A program made the translations under genes and the position numbers. Below the pieces are notes generated by a model. It made no database searches. It had not been told where the DNA came from and was given only the letters and a program-made list of their open reading frames with translations. Positions 16,332 to 23,903 of a DNA stretch of 64,000 nucleotides are shown here, piece after piece. This DNA is from Pseudomonas fluorescens (GTDB lineage Bacteria > Pseudomonadota > Gammaproteobacteria > Pseudomonadales > Pseudomonadaceae): positions 1-64,000 of the forward strand of contig NZ_CABVHY010000025.1 of the NCBI RefSeq assembly GCF_902497875.1, in the 5' to 3' direction. Each line of letters starts with the position of its first letter. Within the stretch, counting starts at the first letter, position 1.

Positions 16332-16703
16332 TCAGTTATTCAAGGCTTGCACGCGAACCCGTGCGGTACCGCTGCGCAACATGCCCAGCCGCTCGGCAGC
16401 CTCGCGCGAGACGTCGATCAAGCGGCCACGAGTATGCGGTCCGCGGTCGTTGATGCGCACCACGACGGTTTTGTCGTTACCCAGATTGGTGACCTTTACC
16501 CGAGTGCCAAACGGCAATCCGCGATGGGCGGCGGTCAAACCATGCTGGTTGAAACGCTCGCCGCTGGCGGTGCGTTTGCCTTGGTGTTTGGCGCCGTAAT
16601 AGGAAGCGGTGCCGGATTTGTCATATCCGCGTGGGTCGATGTCTTGGCTGGCACAACCGGCCAATAGAGAGAGCAGGGCACAGGCGCTAAGCAGACGTTT
16701 CAT
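16332..16703 (-). CDS. RlpA-like lipoprotein with a double-psi beta-barrel
   Basis: A 123-residue lipoprotein. The signal ends in the lipobox LLAG-Cys17, followed by a short linker. The double-psi beta-barrel covers about 32-118, with the RlpA signatures GTASYYGAKHQGKRTASGERF and VRINDRGPHTRGRLIDVSREAAERLGM. RlpA proteins of Pseudomonas are lytic transglycosylases acting on denuded glycan at the septum. This one lacks the SPOR domain of full-length RlpA (about 340 residues), so it is a short paralogue. ATG 16703 gives a canonical lipoprotein signal; a start 5 codons upstream (16718) is possible. Confidence 0.85.
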   Translation of the reverse strand: MKRLLSACALLSLLAGCASQDIDPRGYDKSGTASYYGAKHQGKRTASGERFNQHGLTAAHRGLPFGTRVKVTNLGNDKTVVVRINDRGPHTRGRLIDVSREAAERLGMLRSGTARVRVQALNN

Positions 16704-16724
16704 TTGAAGGGTTCCCACAATAAA

Positions 16725-16921
16725 TGTGGGAGCGGGCTTGTGTGGAGATTGGGCTTATTGTGGCGAGGGGGCTTGCCCCCGTTGGACTGCGCAGCAGTCC
16801 CAAAACTTGAAGACTCGCTCTGATACTACGCGAGTCCAACTATTGGGGTCGCTTCGCGACCCAACGGGGGCAAGCCCCCTCGCCACAAAAGCTCTGTGAC
16901 CACTACAAGCCCGCTCCCACA
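16725..16921. repeat. Nested REP inverted pairs of two families
   Basis: An outer 17-nt pair (16725-16741 and 16905-16921, TGTGGGAGCGGGCTTGT type) encloses a perfect 26-nt inner pair (16760-16785 and 16861-16886, GGCGAGGGGGCTTGCCCCCG type). The inner family recurs at 37728-37858. It lies between the RlpA-like gene and the gatB end, so both convergent transcription boundaries are occupied by repeats. Confidence 0.8.
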
Positions 16922-16958
16922 GGGGTCGAGCCAGACTTTAGTTCTGGCTCCATACCTG

Positions 16959-18404
16959 TCAGCCTTCGAGCTTGCTTTTCAGCAGTTCGTTGACCTGTTG
17001 CGGGTTGGCTTTGCCTTTCGAGGCTTTCATCGCCTGACCGACGAAGAAGCCGAACATCTTGCCGCGCTTGGCTTCATCAGCCGCGCGGTATTGTTCGACC
17101 TGTTCGGCGTTGGCCGCGAGCATTTCGTCGAGCACTCTGGAGATTTCGCCGCTATCGGTCACTTGCTTCAGGCCGCGCTTCTCGATGATCTCGTCGGCGC
17201 TGCCTTCGCCATTGGCCATGCCTTCGAAGACCATCTTGGCGATCTTGCCGGAGATGGTGTTGTCCTTGATGCGCAACAGCATGCCGCCCAACTGCTCGGC
17301 CGAGACCGGTGCCTGGTCGATTTCCAGGCCCTGTTTGTTCAACAGGCTGCCCAGCTCGACCATGACCCAGTTGGCCGCCAGTTTGGCGTCGCCGCTGGTG
17401 CTCACGACTTTCTCGAAGTAATCCGCTTGCTCACGGCTTGAAGCCAACACGTTGGCGTCGTAGACCGACAGACCGAACTGCTCCTGGAAGCGCTCGCGTT
17501 TCTGCGGTGGCAGTTCCGGCAGGGTGGCGCGGATGCCGGCGAGGAACGAGTCCTCGATGACCACCGGCAACAGGTCCGGATCGGGGAAGTAACGGTAGTC
17601 GTTGGCTTCCTCTTTGCTGCGCATGGCTCGGGTTTCGTCTTTGTTCGGATCGTACAGGCGGGTCTGCTGAATGACCCGGCCGCCGTCTTCGATCAGCTCG
17701 ATCTGGCGTCGCACTTCGGTATTGATCGCCTTCTCGATGAAGCGGAACGAGTTGACGTTCTTGATCTCGCAGCGCGTGCCGTACTCGACCTGGCCTTTGG
17801 GGCGGATCGAGACGTTGCAGTCGCAGCGCAGCGAACCTTCAGCCATGTTGCCGTCGCAGATGCCCAGGTAACGCACCAGCGCGTGGATCGCCTTGACGTA
17901 AGCCACGGCTTCCTTGGCGCTGCGCATGTCCGGCTCGGAGACAATCTCCAGCAACGGCGTGCCGGCGCGGTTCAGGTCGATGCCGGTAGCACCGCTGAAT
18001 TCTTCATGCAGGCTCTTGCCGGCATCTTCTTCCAGGTGCGCGCGGGTGATGCCGACGCGTTTGACGGTGCCGTCTTCCAGGGCGATGTCCAGGTGGCCCT
18101 TGCCAACGATCGGCAATTCCATCTGGCTGATCTGGTAGCCCTTGGGCAGATCCGGGTAGAAGTAGTTTTTGCGGGCGAATACGTTGTGCTGGCCGATTTC
18201 TGCATCGATGGCCAGGCCGAACTTGACCGCCATGCGCACCGCTTCCTGGTTCAGCACCGGCAGGACGCCGGGCATGCCCAGGTCTACCAGGCTGGCCTGG
18301 GTGTTGGGCTCGTTGCCGAACGTGGTGGCGCTACCGGAGAAAATCTTCGATTGGGTGGCGAGCTGGGTATGAATCTCCAGCCCGATCACGACTTCCCATT
18401 GCAT
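16959..18404 (-). CDS. gatB: Asp-tRNA(Asn)/Glu-tRNA(Gln) amidotransferase subunit B
   Basis: Subunit B of the GatCAB amidotransferase, which binds misacylated tRNA, phosphorylates the acyl group and receives ammonia from GatA. The 481-residue length is normal. N-terminal cradle: WEVVIGLEIHTQL, FSGSATTFGNEPN, LGMPGVLPVLN, with YFYPDLPKGYQISQ. The C-terminal YqeY-like tail ends at LLKSKLEG. ATG 18404 with GAGGAG is the family start; the longer open frame running into gatA is rejected. It is the last gene of gatC-gatA-gatB, 10 nt after gatA. Confidence 0.97.
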   Translation of the reverse strand: MQWEVVIGLEIHTQLATQSKIFSGSATTFGNEPNTQASLVDLGMPGVLPVLNQEAVRMAVKFGLAIDAEIGQHNVFARKNYFYPDLPKGYQISQMELPIVGKGHLDIALEDGTVKRVGITRAHLEEDAGKSLHEEFSGATGIDLNRAGTPLLEIVSEPDMRSAKEAVAYVKAIHALVRYLGICDGNMAEGSLRCDCNVSIRPKGQVEYGTRCEIKNVNSFRFIEKAINTEVRRQIELIEDGGRVIQQTRLYDPNKDETRAMRSKEEANDYRYFPDPDLLPVVIEDSFLAGIRATLPELPPQKRERFQEQFGLSVYDANVLASSREQADYFEKVVSTSGDAKLAANWVMVELGSLLNKQGLEIDQAPVSAEQLGGMLLRIKDNTISGKIAKMVFEGMANGEGSADEIIEKRGLKQVTDSGEISRVLDEMLAANAEQVEQYRAADEAKRGKMFGFFVGQAMKASKGKANPQQVNELLKSKLEG

Positions 18405-18414
18405 AGTGTTCTCC

Positions 18415-19866
18415 TCAGAAGCCGGTAGGGGTGCGAGTGTGCCAGTCAGTGTTGAGCTGGTACTGGTGCGCCACATTGAGCAGGCGGCCTTCCTGGAAAT
18501 ACGGGGCGAGCAATTGCACACCGACCGGCAAGCCGTCGACAAAACCGGCGGGCATGGACAAGCCCGGCAGACCGGCGAGGTTGGCGGTGATGGTGTAGAC
18601 ATCTTCCAGATACGCAGCGACCGGGTCGTCGTTCTTGGTGCCGATCTTCCAGGCCGGGTTCGGCGTGGTTGGGCCGAGGATGATGTCGACCTCAGTAAAG
18701 GCTGCCATGAAGTCGTTCTTGATCAGGCGACGGATTTTTTGCGCCTTCAGGTAATAGGCGTCGTAGTAGCCAGCCGACAACGCGTAGGCACCGACCATGA
18801 TCCGGCGCTGCACTTCGGTGCCGAAACCTTCACCGCGCGAACGCTTATAAAGGTCGGTCAGGTCTTTCGGGTTTTCGCAGCGATAGCCGAAGCGCACGCC
18901 GTCGAAACGCGACAGGTTGGAGGAGGCCTCCGCCGGCGCGATCACGTAGTACGCAGGAATCGCGTGCTGCATGTTTGGCAGGCTGATTTCCTTGATCACC
19001 GCGCCGAGCTTTTCCAGCTCCTTGACGCTGTTATGGATCAACTCGGCGATGCGCGGGTCGAGACCTTCGCTGAAGTATTCCTTGGGTACGCCGATGCGCA
19101 GGCCTTTGAGCGAGCCGTTGAGGCTGGCGCTGTAGTCCGGCACGGGTTCATCGATGCTGGTGGAATCCTGCGGGTCGAAGCCGGCCATGCCTTGCAACAT
19201 GATCGCGCAGTCTTCGGCAGTGCGCGCCAACGGGCCACCCTGATCGAGGCTCGAGGCATAAGCGATCATGCCCCAGCGCGAAACGCGACCGTAGGTTGGT
19301 TTCAGGCCGGTGAGGTTGGTCAGTGCCGCGGGTTGGCGAATCGAGCCGCCGGTGTCGGTGCCGGTGGCAGCCGGCAACAGGCGAGCAGCCACCGCGGCCG
19401 CTGAACCGCCGGACGATCCACCGGGTACGTGTTCCAGGTTCCACGGATTTTTCACGGCGCCGTAGTAGCTCGACTCGTTGGCCGAACCCATGGCGAATTC
19501 GTCCATGTTGGTCTTGCCCAGGGTCACGGCCCCGGCAGCGGCGAGCTTGGCGACGACTGTGGCGTCATACGGCGCCTTGAAGTTGTCGAGCATCTTCGAG
19601 CCGCAGCTGGTGCGAATGCCCAGGGTGCAGAACAAGTCCTTGTGGGCGATCGGTGCGCCAAGCAGGGCACCGCTCTCACCGTTCGCGCGGCGTACGTCAG
19701 CGGCCTTGGCCTGCTGGAGCGCGAGGTCTTCGGTGAGGCTGATGAAACTGTTGAGCTGTGGGTCGAGCTGGGCGATACGCGCCAGCAGAACCTTGGTCAG
19801 CTCTTCGGATGAAAACTTTTTATCGGCGAGACCGCGGGCGATCTCGGCCAGAGTCAATTGATGCAT
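18415..19866 (-). CDS. gatA: Asp-tRNA(Asn)/Glu-tRNA(Gln) amidotransferase subunit A
   Basis: The glutaminase subunit of GatCAB, an amidase-signature enzyme that releases ammonia from glutamine for transamidation on tRNA. The Ser-cisSer-Lys triad is visible as Lys76 (IAHKDLF), Ser151 (GGSSGGSAAA) and Ser175 (TDTGGSIRQ). Length 483 is standard. It lies between gatC (16-nt gap) and gatB (10-nt gap) in one operon. Its presence implies indirect Asn- and/or Gln-tRNA formation, as known for Pseudomonas. Confidence 0.97.
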   Translation of the reverse strand: MHQLTLAEIARGLADKKFSSEELTKVLLARIAQLDPQLNSFISLTEDLALQQAKAADVRRANGESGALLGAPIAHKDLFCTLGIRTSCGSKMLDNFKAPYDATVVAKLAAAGAVTLGKTNMDEFAMGSANESSYYGAVKNPWNLEHVPGGSSGGSAAAVAARLLPAATGTDTGGSIRQPAALTNLTGLKPTYGRVSRWGMIAYASSLDQGGPLARTAEDCAIMLQGMAGFDPQDSTSIDEPVPDYSASLNGSLKGLRIGVPKEYFSEGLDPRIAELIHNSVKELEKLGAVIKEISLPNMQHAIPAYYVIAPAEASSNLSRFDGVRFGYRCENPKDLTDLYKRSRGEGFGTEVQRRIMVGAYALSAGYYDAYYLKAQKIRRLIKNDFMAAFTEVDIILGPTTPNPAWKIGTKNDDPVAAYLEDVYTITANLAGLPGLSMPAGFVDGLPVGVQLLAPYFQEGRLLNVAHQYQLNTDWHTRTPTGF

Positions 19867-19882
19867 TGCAGGCTCTTTCCCT

Positions 19883-20170
19883 TTAGTCGATGACTTTCGG
19901 AACCAGATACAGGCCGTTTTCGACCGCTGGTGCGATGGACTGATAGGCCTCGCGATGATTGCTTTCGGTCACCACGTCTGCGCGCAAGCGTTGGCTGGCT
20001 TCCAGTGGGTGGGCCAGAGGCTCGATACCGTCGGTATTCACAGCCTGCATTTCATCGACCAGTCCGAGAATGCTGTTCAGGGCCGAAGTGATGTGTGGAA
20101 GATCGGCATCATTGAGGCCAAGACAGGCCAGATGAGCGATTTTTTCCACGTCGGAGCGTTCAAGCGCCAT
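19883..20170 (-). CDS. gatC: Asp-tRNA(Asn)/Glu-tRNA(Gln) amidotransferase subunit C
   Basis: A 95-residue GatC, the belt subunit that wraps GatA and stabilises GatAB. Family features are the N-terminal helix LERSDVEKIAHLACLGL, the stretch LGLVDEMQAVNTDGIEPLAHP and the C-terminal FLVPKVID-like end (LYLVPKVID). It is the first gene of the operon, with GGAG upstream of its ATG. It is divergent from mreB across a 214-nt intergenic region that must hold both promoters. Confidence 0.95.
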   Translation of the reverse strand: MALERSDVEKIAHLACLGLNDADLPHITSALNSILGLVDEMQAVNTDGIEPLAHPLEASQRLRADVVTESNHREAYQSIAPAVENGLYLVPKVID

Positions 20171-20384
20171 GGGATTCTCCAGTGGAAGGAAAACAGAACG
20201 GATGCTATCCGTGTGTTAGATTGTCGGAACACTACCGCATTTCTACGGTCATAAGGCCGCGATTGTGGGGGTTGGTGCACAGAAAAGCGGTCAATTTAAC
20301 ATATTGGCGCCTTGCCCAAAATCCCTGTCGTTGTTAGAGTTTGCCGCACTTTTTTACCCACGCGTTGCCTAGGGTCCTTTCCCC

Positions 20385-21422
20385 ATGTTCAAGAAACTGC
20401 GTGGCATGTTTTCCAGCGATCTTTCCATTGACCTGGGCACTGCCAACACCCTTATTTACGTGCGCGAGCGCGGTATCGTCCTGAATGAGCCCTCGGTTGT
20501 GGCCATTCGCACGCACGGTAACCAGAAAAGTGTCGTTGCCGTCGGCACCGAGGCCAAGCGCATGCTCGGCCGTACACCAGGTAACATTGCTGCCATTCGT
20601 CCGATGAAGGACGGCGTGATCGCCGACTTCAGCGTTTGTGAAAAAATGCTTCAGTACTTTATCAACAAGGTTCACGAAAACAGCTTTTTGCAGCCTAGCC
20701 CTCGTGTATTGATCTGCGTTCCCTGCAAATCCACCCAGGTTGAGCGTCGTGCCATCCGTGAATCGGCCCTCGGTGCCGGTGCCCGTGAAGTATTCCTGAT
20801 CGAAGAGCCAATGGCTGCTGCCATCGGTGCCGGCCTGCCGGTTGAAGAAGCGCGCGGTTCGATGGTCGTCGATATCGGTGGCGGTACCACTGAAATCGCC
20901 TTGATCTCTCTCAATGGTGTGGTTTACGCCGAATCCGTACGGGTTGGCGGGGACCGCTTCGACGAAGCGATCATCACTTATGTGCGTCGTAACTACGGCA
21001 GCCTGATCGGTGAGTCCACCGCAGAGCGCATCAAGCAGGAAATCGGCACTGCCTACCCGGGCGGCGAAGTCCGTGAAGTCGACGTTCGCGGCCGTAACCT
21101 GGCTGAAGGCGTTCCACGTGCCTTTACCCTGAACTCCAATGAAGTGCTGGAAGCTCTGCAAGAGTCCCTGGCAACCATCGTTCAGGCCGTGAAGAGCGCT
21201 CTGGAGCAATCGCCTCCGGAACTGGCTTCGGATATCGCCGAGCGTGGTCTGGTACTGACCGGCGGTGGCGCCTTGCTGCGCGACCTGGACAAATTGCTGG
21301 CCCAGGAAACCGGTCTGCCGGTGATTGTCGCCGAAGACCCGCTGACCTGCGTTGCTCGCGGCGGTGGCCGTGCGTTGGAAATGATGGATAAGCACACCAT
21401 GGACCTGCTCTCCAGCGAATAA
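20385..21422 (+). CDS. mreB: Rod-shape-determining actin homologue MreB
   Basis: A bacterial actin of 345 residues that polymerises under the inner membrane and directs lateral wall synthesis with MreC, MreD, RodA and PBP2. The N-terminal amphipathic helix MFKKLRGMF is followed by the phosphate-1 loop SIDLGTANTLIYV, the EEPMAAAIGAG core, the phosphate-2 loop VVDIGGGTTEIALIS and the adenosine site LVLTGGGALLRDLD. The start codon has little Shine-Dalgarno (AGGG at 20370). It heads mreBCD, but a strong stem-loop separates it from mreC. Confidence 0.98.
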   Translation: MFKKLRGMFSSDLSIDLGTANTLIYVRERGIVLNEPSVVAIRTHGNQKSVVAVGTEAKRMLGRTPGNIAAIRPMKDGVIADFSVCEKMLQYFINKVHENSFLQPSPRVLICVPCKSTQVERRAIRESALGAGAREVFLIEEPMAAAIGAGLPVEEARGSMVVDIGGGTTEIALISLNGVVYAESVRVGGDRFDEAIITYVRRNYGSLIGESTAERIKQEIGTAYPGGEVREVDVRGRNLAEGVPRAFTLNSNEVLEALQESLATIVQAVKSALEQSPPELASDIAERGLVLTGGGALLRDLDKLLAQETGLPVIVAEDPLTCVARGGGRALEMMDKHTMDLLSSE

Positions 21423-21454
21423 TTTCGCGGGATGCATCTATGCTGTTCCGCCCT

Positions 21455-21480
21455 CAGGCAGCACTTTGCAGTGCTGCCTG
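21455..21480 (+). terminator. Stem-loop between mreB and mreC
   Basis: A perfect 11-bp stem, CAGGCAGCACT (21455-21465) with AGTGCTGCCTG (21470-21480), and a 4-nt TTGC loop. The following bases TTGGCGTTTATCTTC are only moderately T-rich. It probably attenuates transcription or protects the mreB 3' end, setting a higher MreB than MreC/MreD level. Confidence 0.55.
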
Positions 21481-21564
21481 TTGGCGTTTATCTTCTGTCA
21501 ATCTGTTCCAGGCCGGTTTGATGCCGTATGAATAACGAGAACATTTGCCTGGGAGGAGCGGCTT

Positions 21565-22710
21565 ATTAAACCGCTTTTCACCAAGGGCCCCTCACTGGGC
21601 GTGCGCGTGTTGGTGCTGGTCGTGCTATCGGTCGCGCTGATGGTGTTCGATGCCCGCTTCACACTGCTCAAGCCAGTGCGTAGCCAGATGTCGCTGGTGT
21701 TGATGCAGTCTTACTGGATCACCGACCTGCCGCAGCGGCTATGGCAGGGTGTCGCCAGTCAATTCGGCAGCCGCACGGAGCTTGTCGCCGAAAACGAAAA
21801 ACTCCAGACCGAAAACCTGCTGCTGCAAGGCCGCATGCAAAAACTCGCCGCCTTGACCGAGCAGAACGTCCGGCTGCGCGAGTTGCTCAACTCTTCTGCA
21901 TTGGTCAACGAAAAGGTCGAAGTGGCCGAGTTGATCGGCATGGACCCCAATCCCTTTACTCATCGCATTATCATCAACAAAGGTGAGCGCGATGGCGTGG
22001 TTCTCGGCCAGCCGGTACTCGATGCCCGTGGCTTGATGGGGCAGGTGGTCGAGTTGATGCCCTACACCTCACGGGTGTTGCTGTTGACCGACACCACCCA
22101 CAGCATCCCTGTTCAGGTGAACCGTAACGGTCTGCGGGCGATTGCCAGCGGCACCGGTAATCCCGAGCGTCTGGAACTTCGCCACGTGGCGGACACCGCG
22201 GATATCAAAGAAGGCGACTTGCTGGTCAGCTCCGGGCTCGGCCAGCGTTTTCCAGCGGGCTACCCGGTCGCAACGGTCAAGGAAGTGATTCATGACTCTG
22301 GCCAGCCGTTCGCTATCGTGCGCGCCGTTCCAACCGCCGCGCTGAACCGCAGCCGTTATCTGTTGCTGGTGTTCAGCGATACCCGCACTGTCGAAGAGCG
22401 CGCCAATGCCGCCGCCCAGGCTCAGGAAGCGCAGGACCGGCAAGGCGGCGCAGCCCCGAGCATTCCGGCGACCCTGCCCAAGACTGTCGTGCCCTTTGTC
22501 CCGGCGCCAGCGCCAGCCGCTGCCGCCGCTGCGCCGACCACCACGCCAGCGACCCCGGCCAAGCCGGTTGCTCCTGCTGTCGCGGCCAAACCTGGCGCTG
22601 CCAAACCACCTGCGGCCAAACCACCCGCTGCGCAACCGGCTGCCGCCAAACCTGCCGCGACCAAACCGCCCGCTACGGCACCGGCGACACCTGCTCGGGA
22701 GAGACAATAA
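21565..22710 (+). CDS. mreC: Rod-shape-determining protein MreC, probable AUU start
   Basis: The periplasmic scaffold of the elongasome, anchored by one N-terminal helix (about residues 15-32), followed by a coiled coil (about 75-110, ENEKLQTENLLLQGRMQKL) and the beta-barrel MreC domain to about 275. The C-terminal 90 residues are an Ala/Pro/Lys low-complexity tail. The first ordinary start, GTG 21601, has no ribosome site and would remove the basic segment before the helix. In contrast GGGAGGAG (21551-21558) is 6 nt before ATT 21565, giving Met-Lys-Pro-Leu-Phe-Thr-Lys-Gly, a typical N-terminus for this family. Length from there is 381. Confidence 0.9.
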   Translation: MKPLFTKGPSLGVRVLVLVVLSVALMVFDARFTLLKPVRSQMSLVLMQSYWITDLPQRLWQGVASQFGSRTELVAENEKLQTENLLLQGRMQKLAALTEQNVRLRELLNSSALVNEKVEVAELIGMDPNPFTHRIIINKGERDGVVLGQPVLDARGLMGQVVELMPYTSRVLLLTDTTHSIPVQVNRNGLRAIASGTGNPERLELRHVADTADIKEGDLLVSSGLGQRFPAGYPVATVKEVIHDSGQPFAIVRAVPTAALNRSRYLLLVFSDTRTVEERANAAAQAQEAQDRQGGAAPSIPATLPKTVVPFVPAPAPAAAAAAPTTTPATPAKPVAPAVAAKPGAAKPPAAKPPAAQPAAAKPAATKPPATAPATPARERQ

Positions 22711-23198
22711 TGGCCGGCACCCGGTCCAGTAACGGTTGGATAGTCTGGTTGACCTTCGCGATCGGTCTGCTGCTCAGCGTCTCGCCACTGCCGCAGTTCA
22801 TGGAAATCCTGCGCCCGCTGTGGCTGGCTTTGTTGCTGGCCTTCTGGGTGTTGGCGTTGCCACAGAAGATCGGCATGGTCACCGCCTGGTGTCTGGGCCT
22901 GGCGGAAGATGTGCTGTACGGCACATTGTTGGGGCAGAATGCCTTGATCCTGACCTTGATCACCTTCCTGGTATTGTCGTTGCAGCAGCGCTTGCGCATG
23001 TTTCCGATGTGGCAGCAATGTCTGGTCATTCTGGTGATCTTCGGTCTGGCCCAGTTGGTACAGCTGTGGCTCAGTGCCTTGACCGGCAACCGCCAACCGA
23101 CCCTGGCACTGGTATTGCCAGCACTGGTCAGTGCGTTGCTCTGGCCGTGGATCAGCTTCGGTTTGCGTGGATTGAGTCGCCGCTACAAAATCAATTGA
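22710..23198 (+). CDS. mreD: Rod-shape-determining protein MreD
   Basis: A 162-residue polytopic inner-membrane protein with about five hydrophobic segments. It is the third member of the elongasome operon and a partner of MreC. Family features are the N-terminal WIVWLTFAIGLLLSVSPLP, LGLAEDVLYGTLLGQNALILTLI in the middle and the short basic C-terminus RGLSRRYKIN. It starts inside the mreC stop (TAATG, 1-nt overlap), so translation is coupled. maf follows after 42 nt. Confidence 0.93.
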   Translation: MAGTRSSNGWIVWLTFAIGLLLSVSPLPQFMEILRPLWLALLLAFWVLALPQKIGMVTAWCLGLAEDVLYGTLLGQNALILTLITFLVLSLQQRLRMFPMWQQCLVILVIFGLAQLVQLWLSALTGNRQPTLALVLPALVSALLWPWISFGLRGLSRRYKIN

Positions 23199-23240
23199 TC
23201 GGTCAGGCATTTGCCCGCACCTCGACAGGGAGATGTCTTG

Positions 23241-23846
23241 ATGAACCTGCTCTATCTGGCCTCTGGCTCACCACGCCGACGCGAACTGTTGACGCAGATC
23301 GGCGTGCCTTTTTCCGCCATCGGCGCGGACATCGATGAAACCCCTCTGAATGACGAATCCCCTGCCGCCTATGTCGAGCGTCTGGCGCGCGGCAAGGCCG
23401 AGGCCGGGCGCGCAGTGCTGGCGCTCAGCGAGCCCGCGTTAGCGGTTTGTGTGCTGGGAGCCGATACCGCCGTGGTACTCGACGGGCAGATTCTCGGCAA
23501 GCCGGTCGATGAGGCCGATGCCCTGAGCATGCTCATGGCGCTGTCTGACCGTGAACATGAAGTCTTGACCGCGATCGCCGTGCTCGACGGGCAACGTTGC
23601 GAGTCGCGGGTGGTCCGCAGCCTGGTGCGGTTTCGCCCGATCAGCCGCGAAGAAGCCGCGGCCTACTGGGCCAGCGGCGAGCCGCAGGACAAGGCCGGTG
23701 GTTACGGGATTCAAGGGTTGGGCGCGGTGTTTGTCGCCGGGCTCAATGGTAGTTACTCAGCAGTCGTTGGCCTGCCAGTGTGCGAAACCGCAGAACTGTT
23801 AGGCCATTTCGGCATACCCTGTTGGCAAAACCTTACCGTGCGCTAA
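23241..23846 (+). CDS. maf: Maf-family nucleoside triphosphate pyrophosphatase (YhdE type)
   Basis: A 201-residue Maf protein that hydrolyses dTTP/UTP and modified nucleotides to monophosphates (house-cleaning; overproduction blocks septation in other species). Signature SGSPRRRELL at 7-16, the catalytic Asp in GADTAVVLDGQILGKP, and the Lys/Gln region DKAGGYGIQGLGAVFV are all present. ATG 23241 follows GGGAG; an upstream in-frame start (23211) would add ten unrelated residues. Position after mreD and before rng is conserved in Pseudomonas. Confidence 0.93.
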   Translation: MNLLYLASGSPRRRELLTQIGVPFSAIGADIDETPLNDESPAAYVERLARGKAEAGRAVLALSEPALAVCVLGADTAVVLDGQILGKPVDEADALSMLMALSDREHEVLTAIAVLDGQRCESRVVRSLVRFRPISREEAAAYWASGEPQDKAGGYGIQGLGAVFVAGLNGSYSAVVGLPVCETAELLGHFGIPCWQNLTVR

Positions 23847-23903
23847 GCGCCGTACCTGACTGACGCGGCCATTATCGTGAATACGCCTGAGCGAGACCCT
23901 GCC

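Noticed and set aside
16928..16950. GAGCCAGA/TCTGGCTC stem after gatB as an intrinsic terminator
   Set aside because: The 8-bp stem is real, but no U tract follows on the minus strand; the REP pairs beside it are as likely to mark the transcript end.
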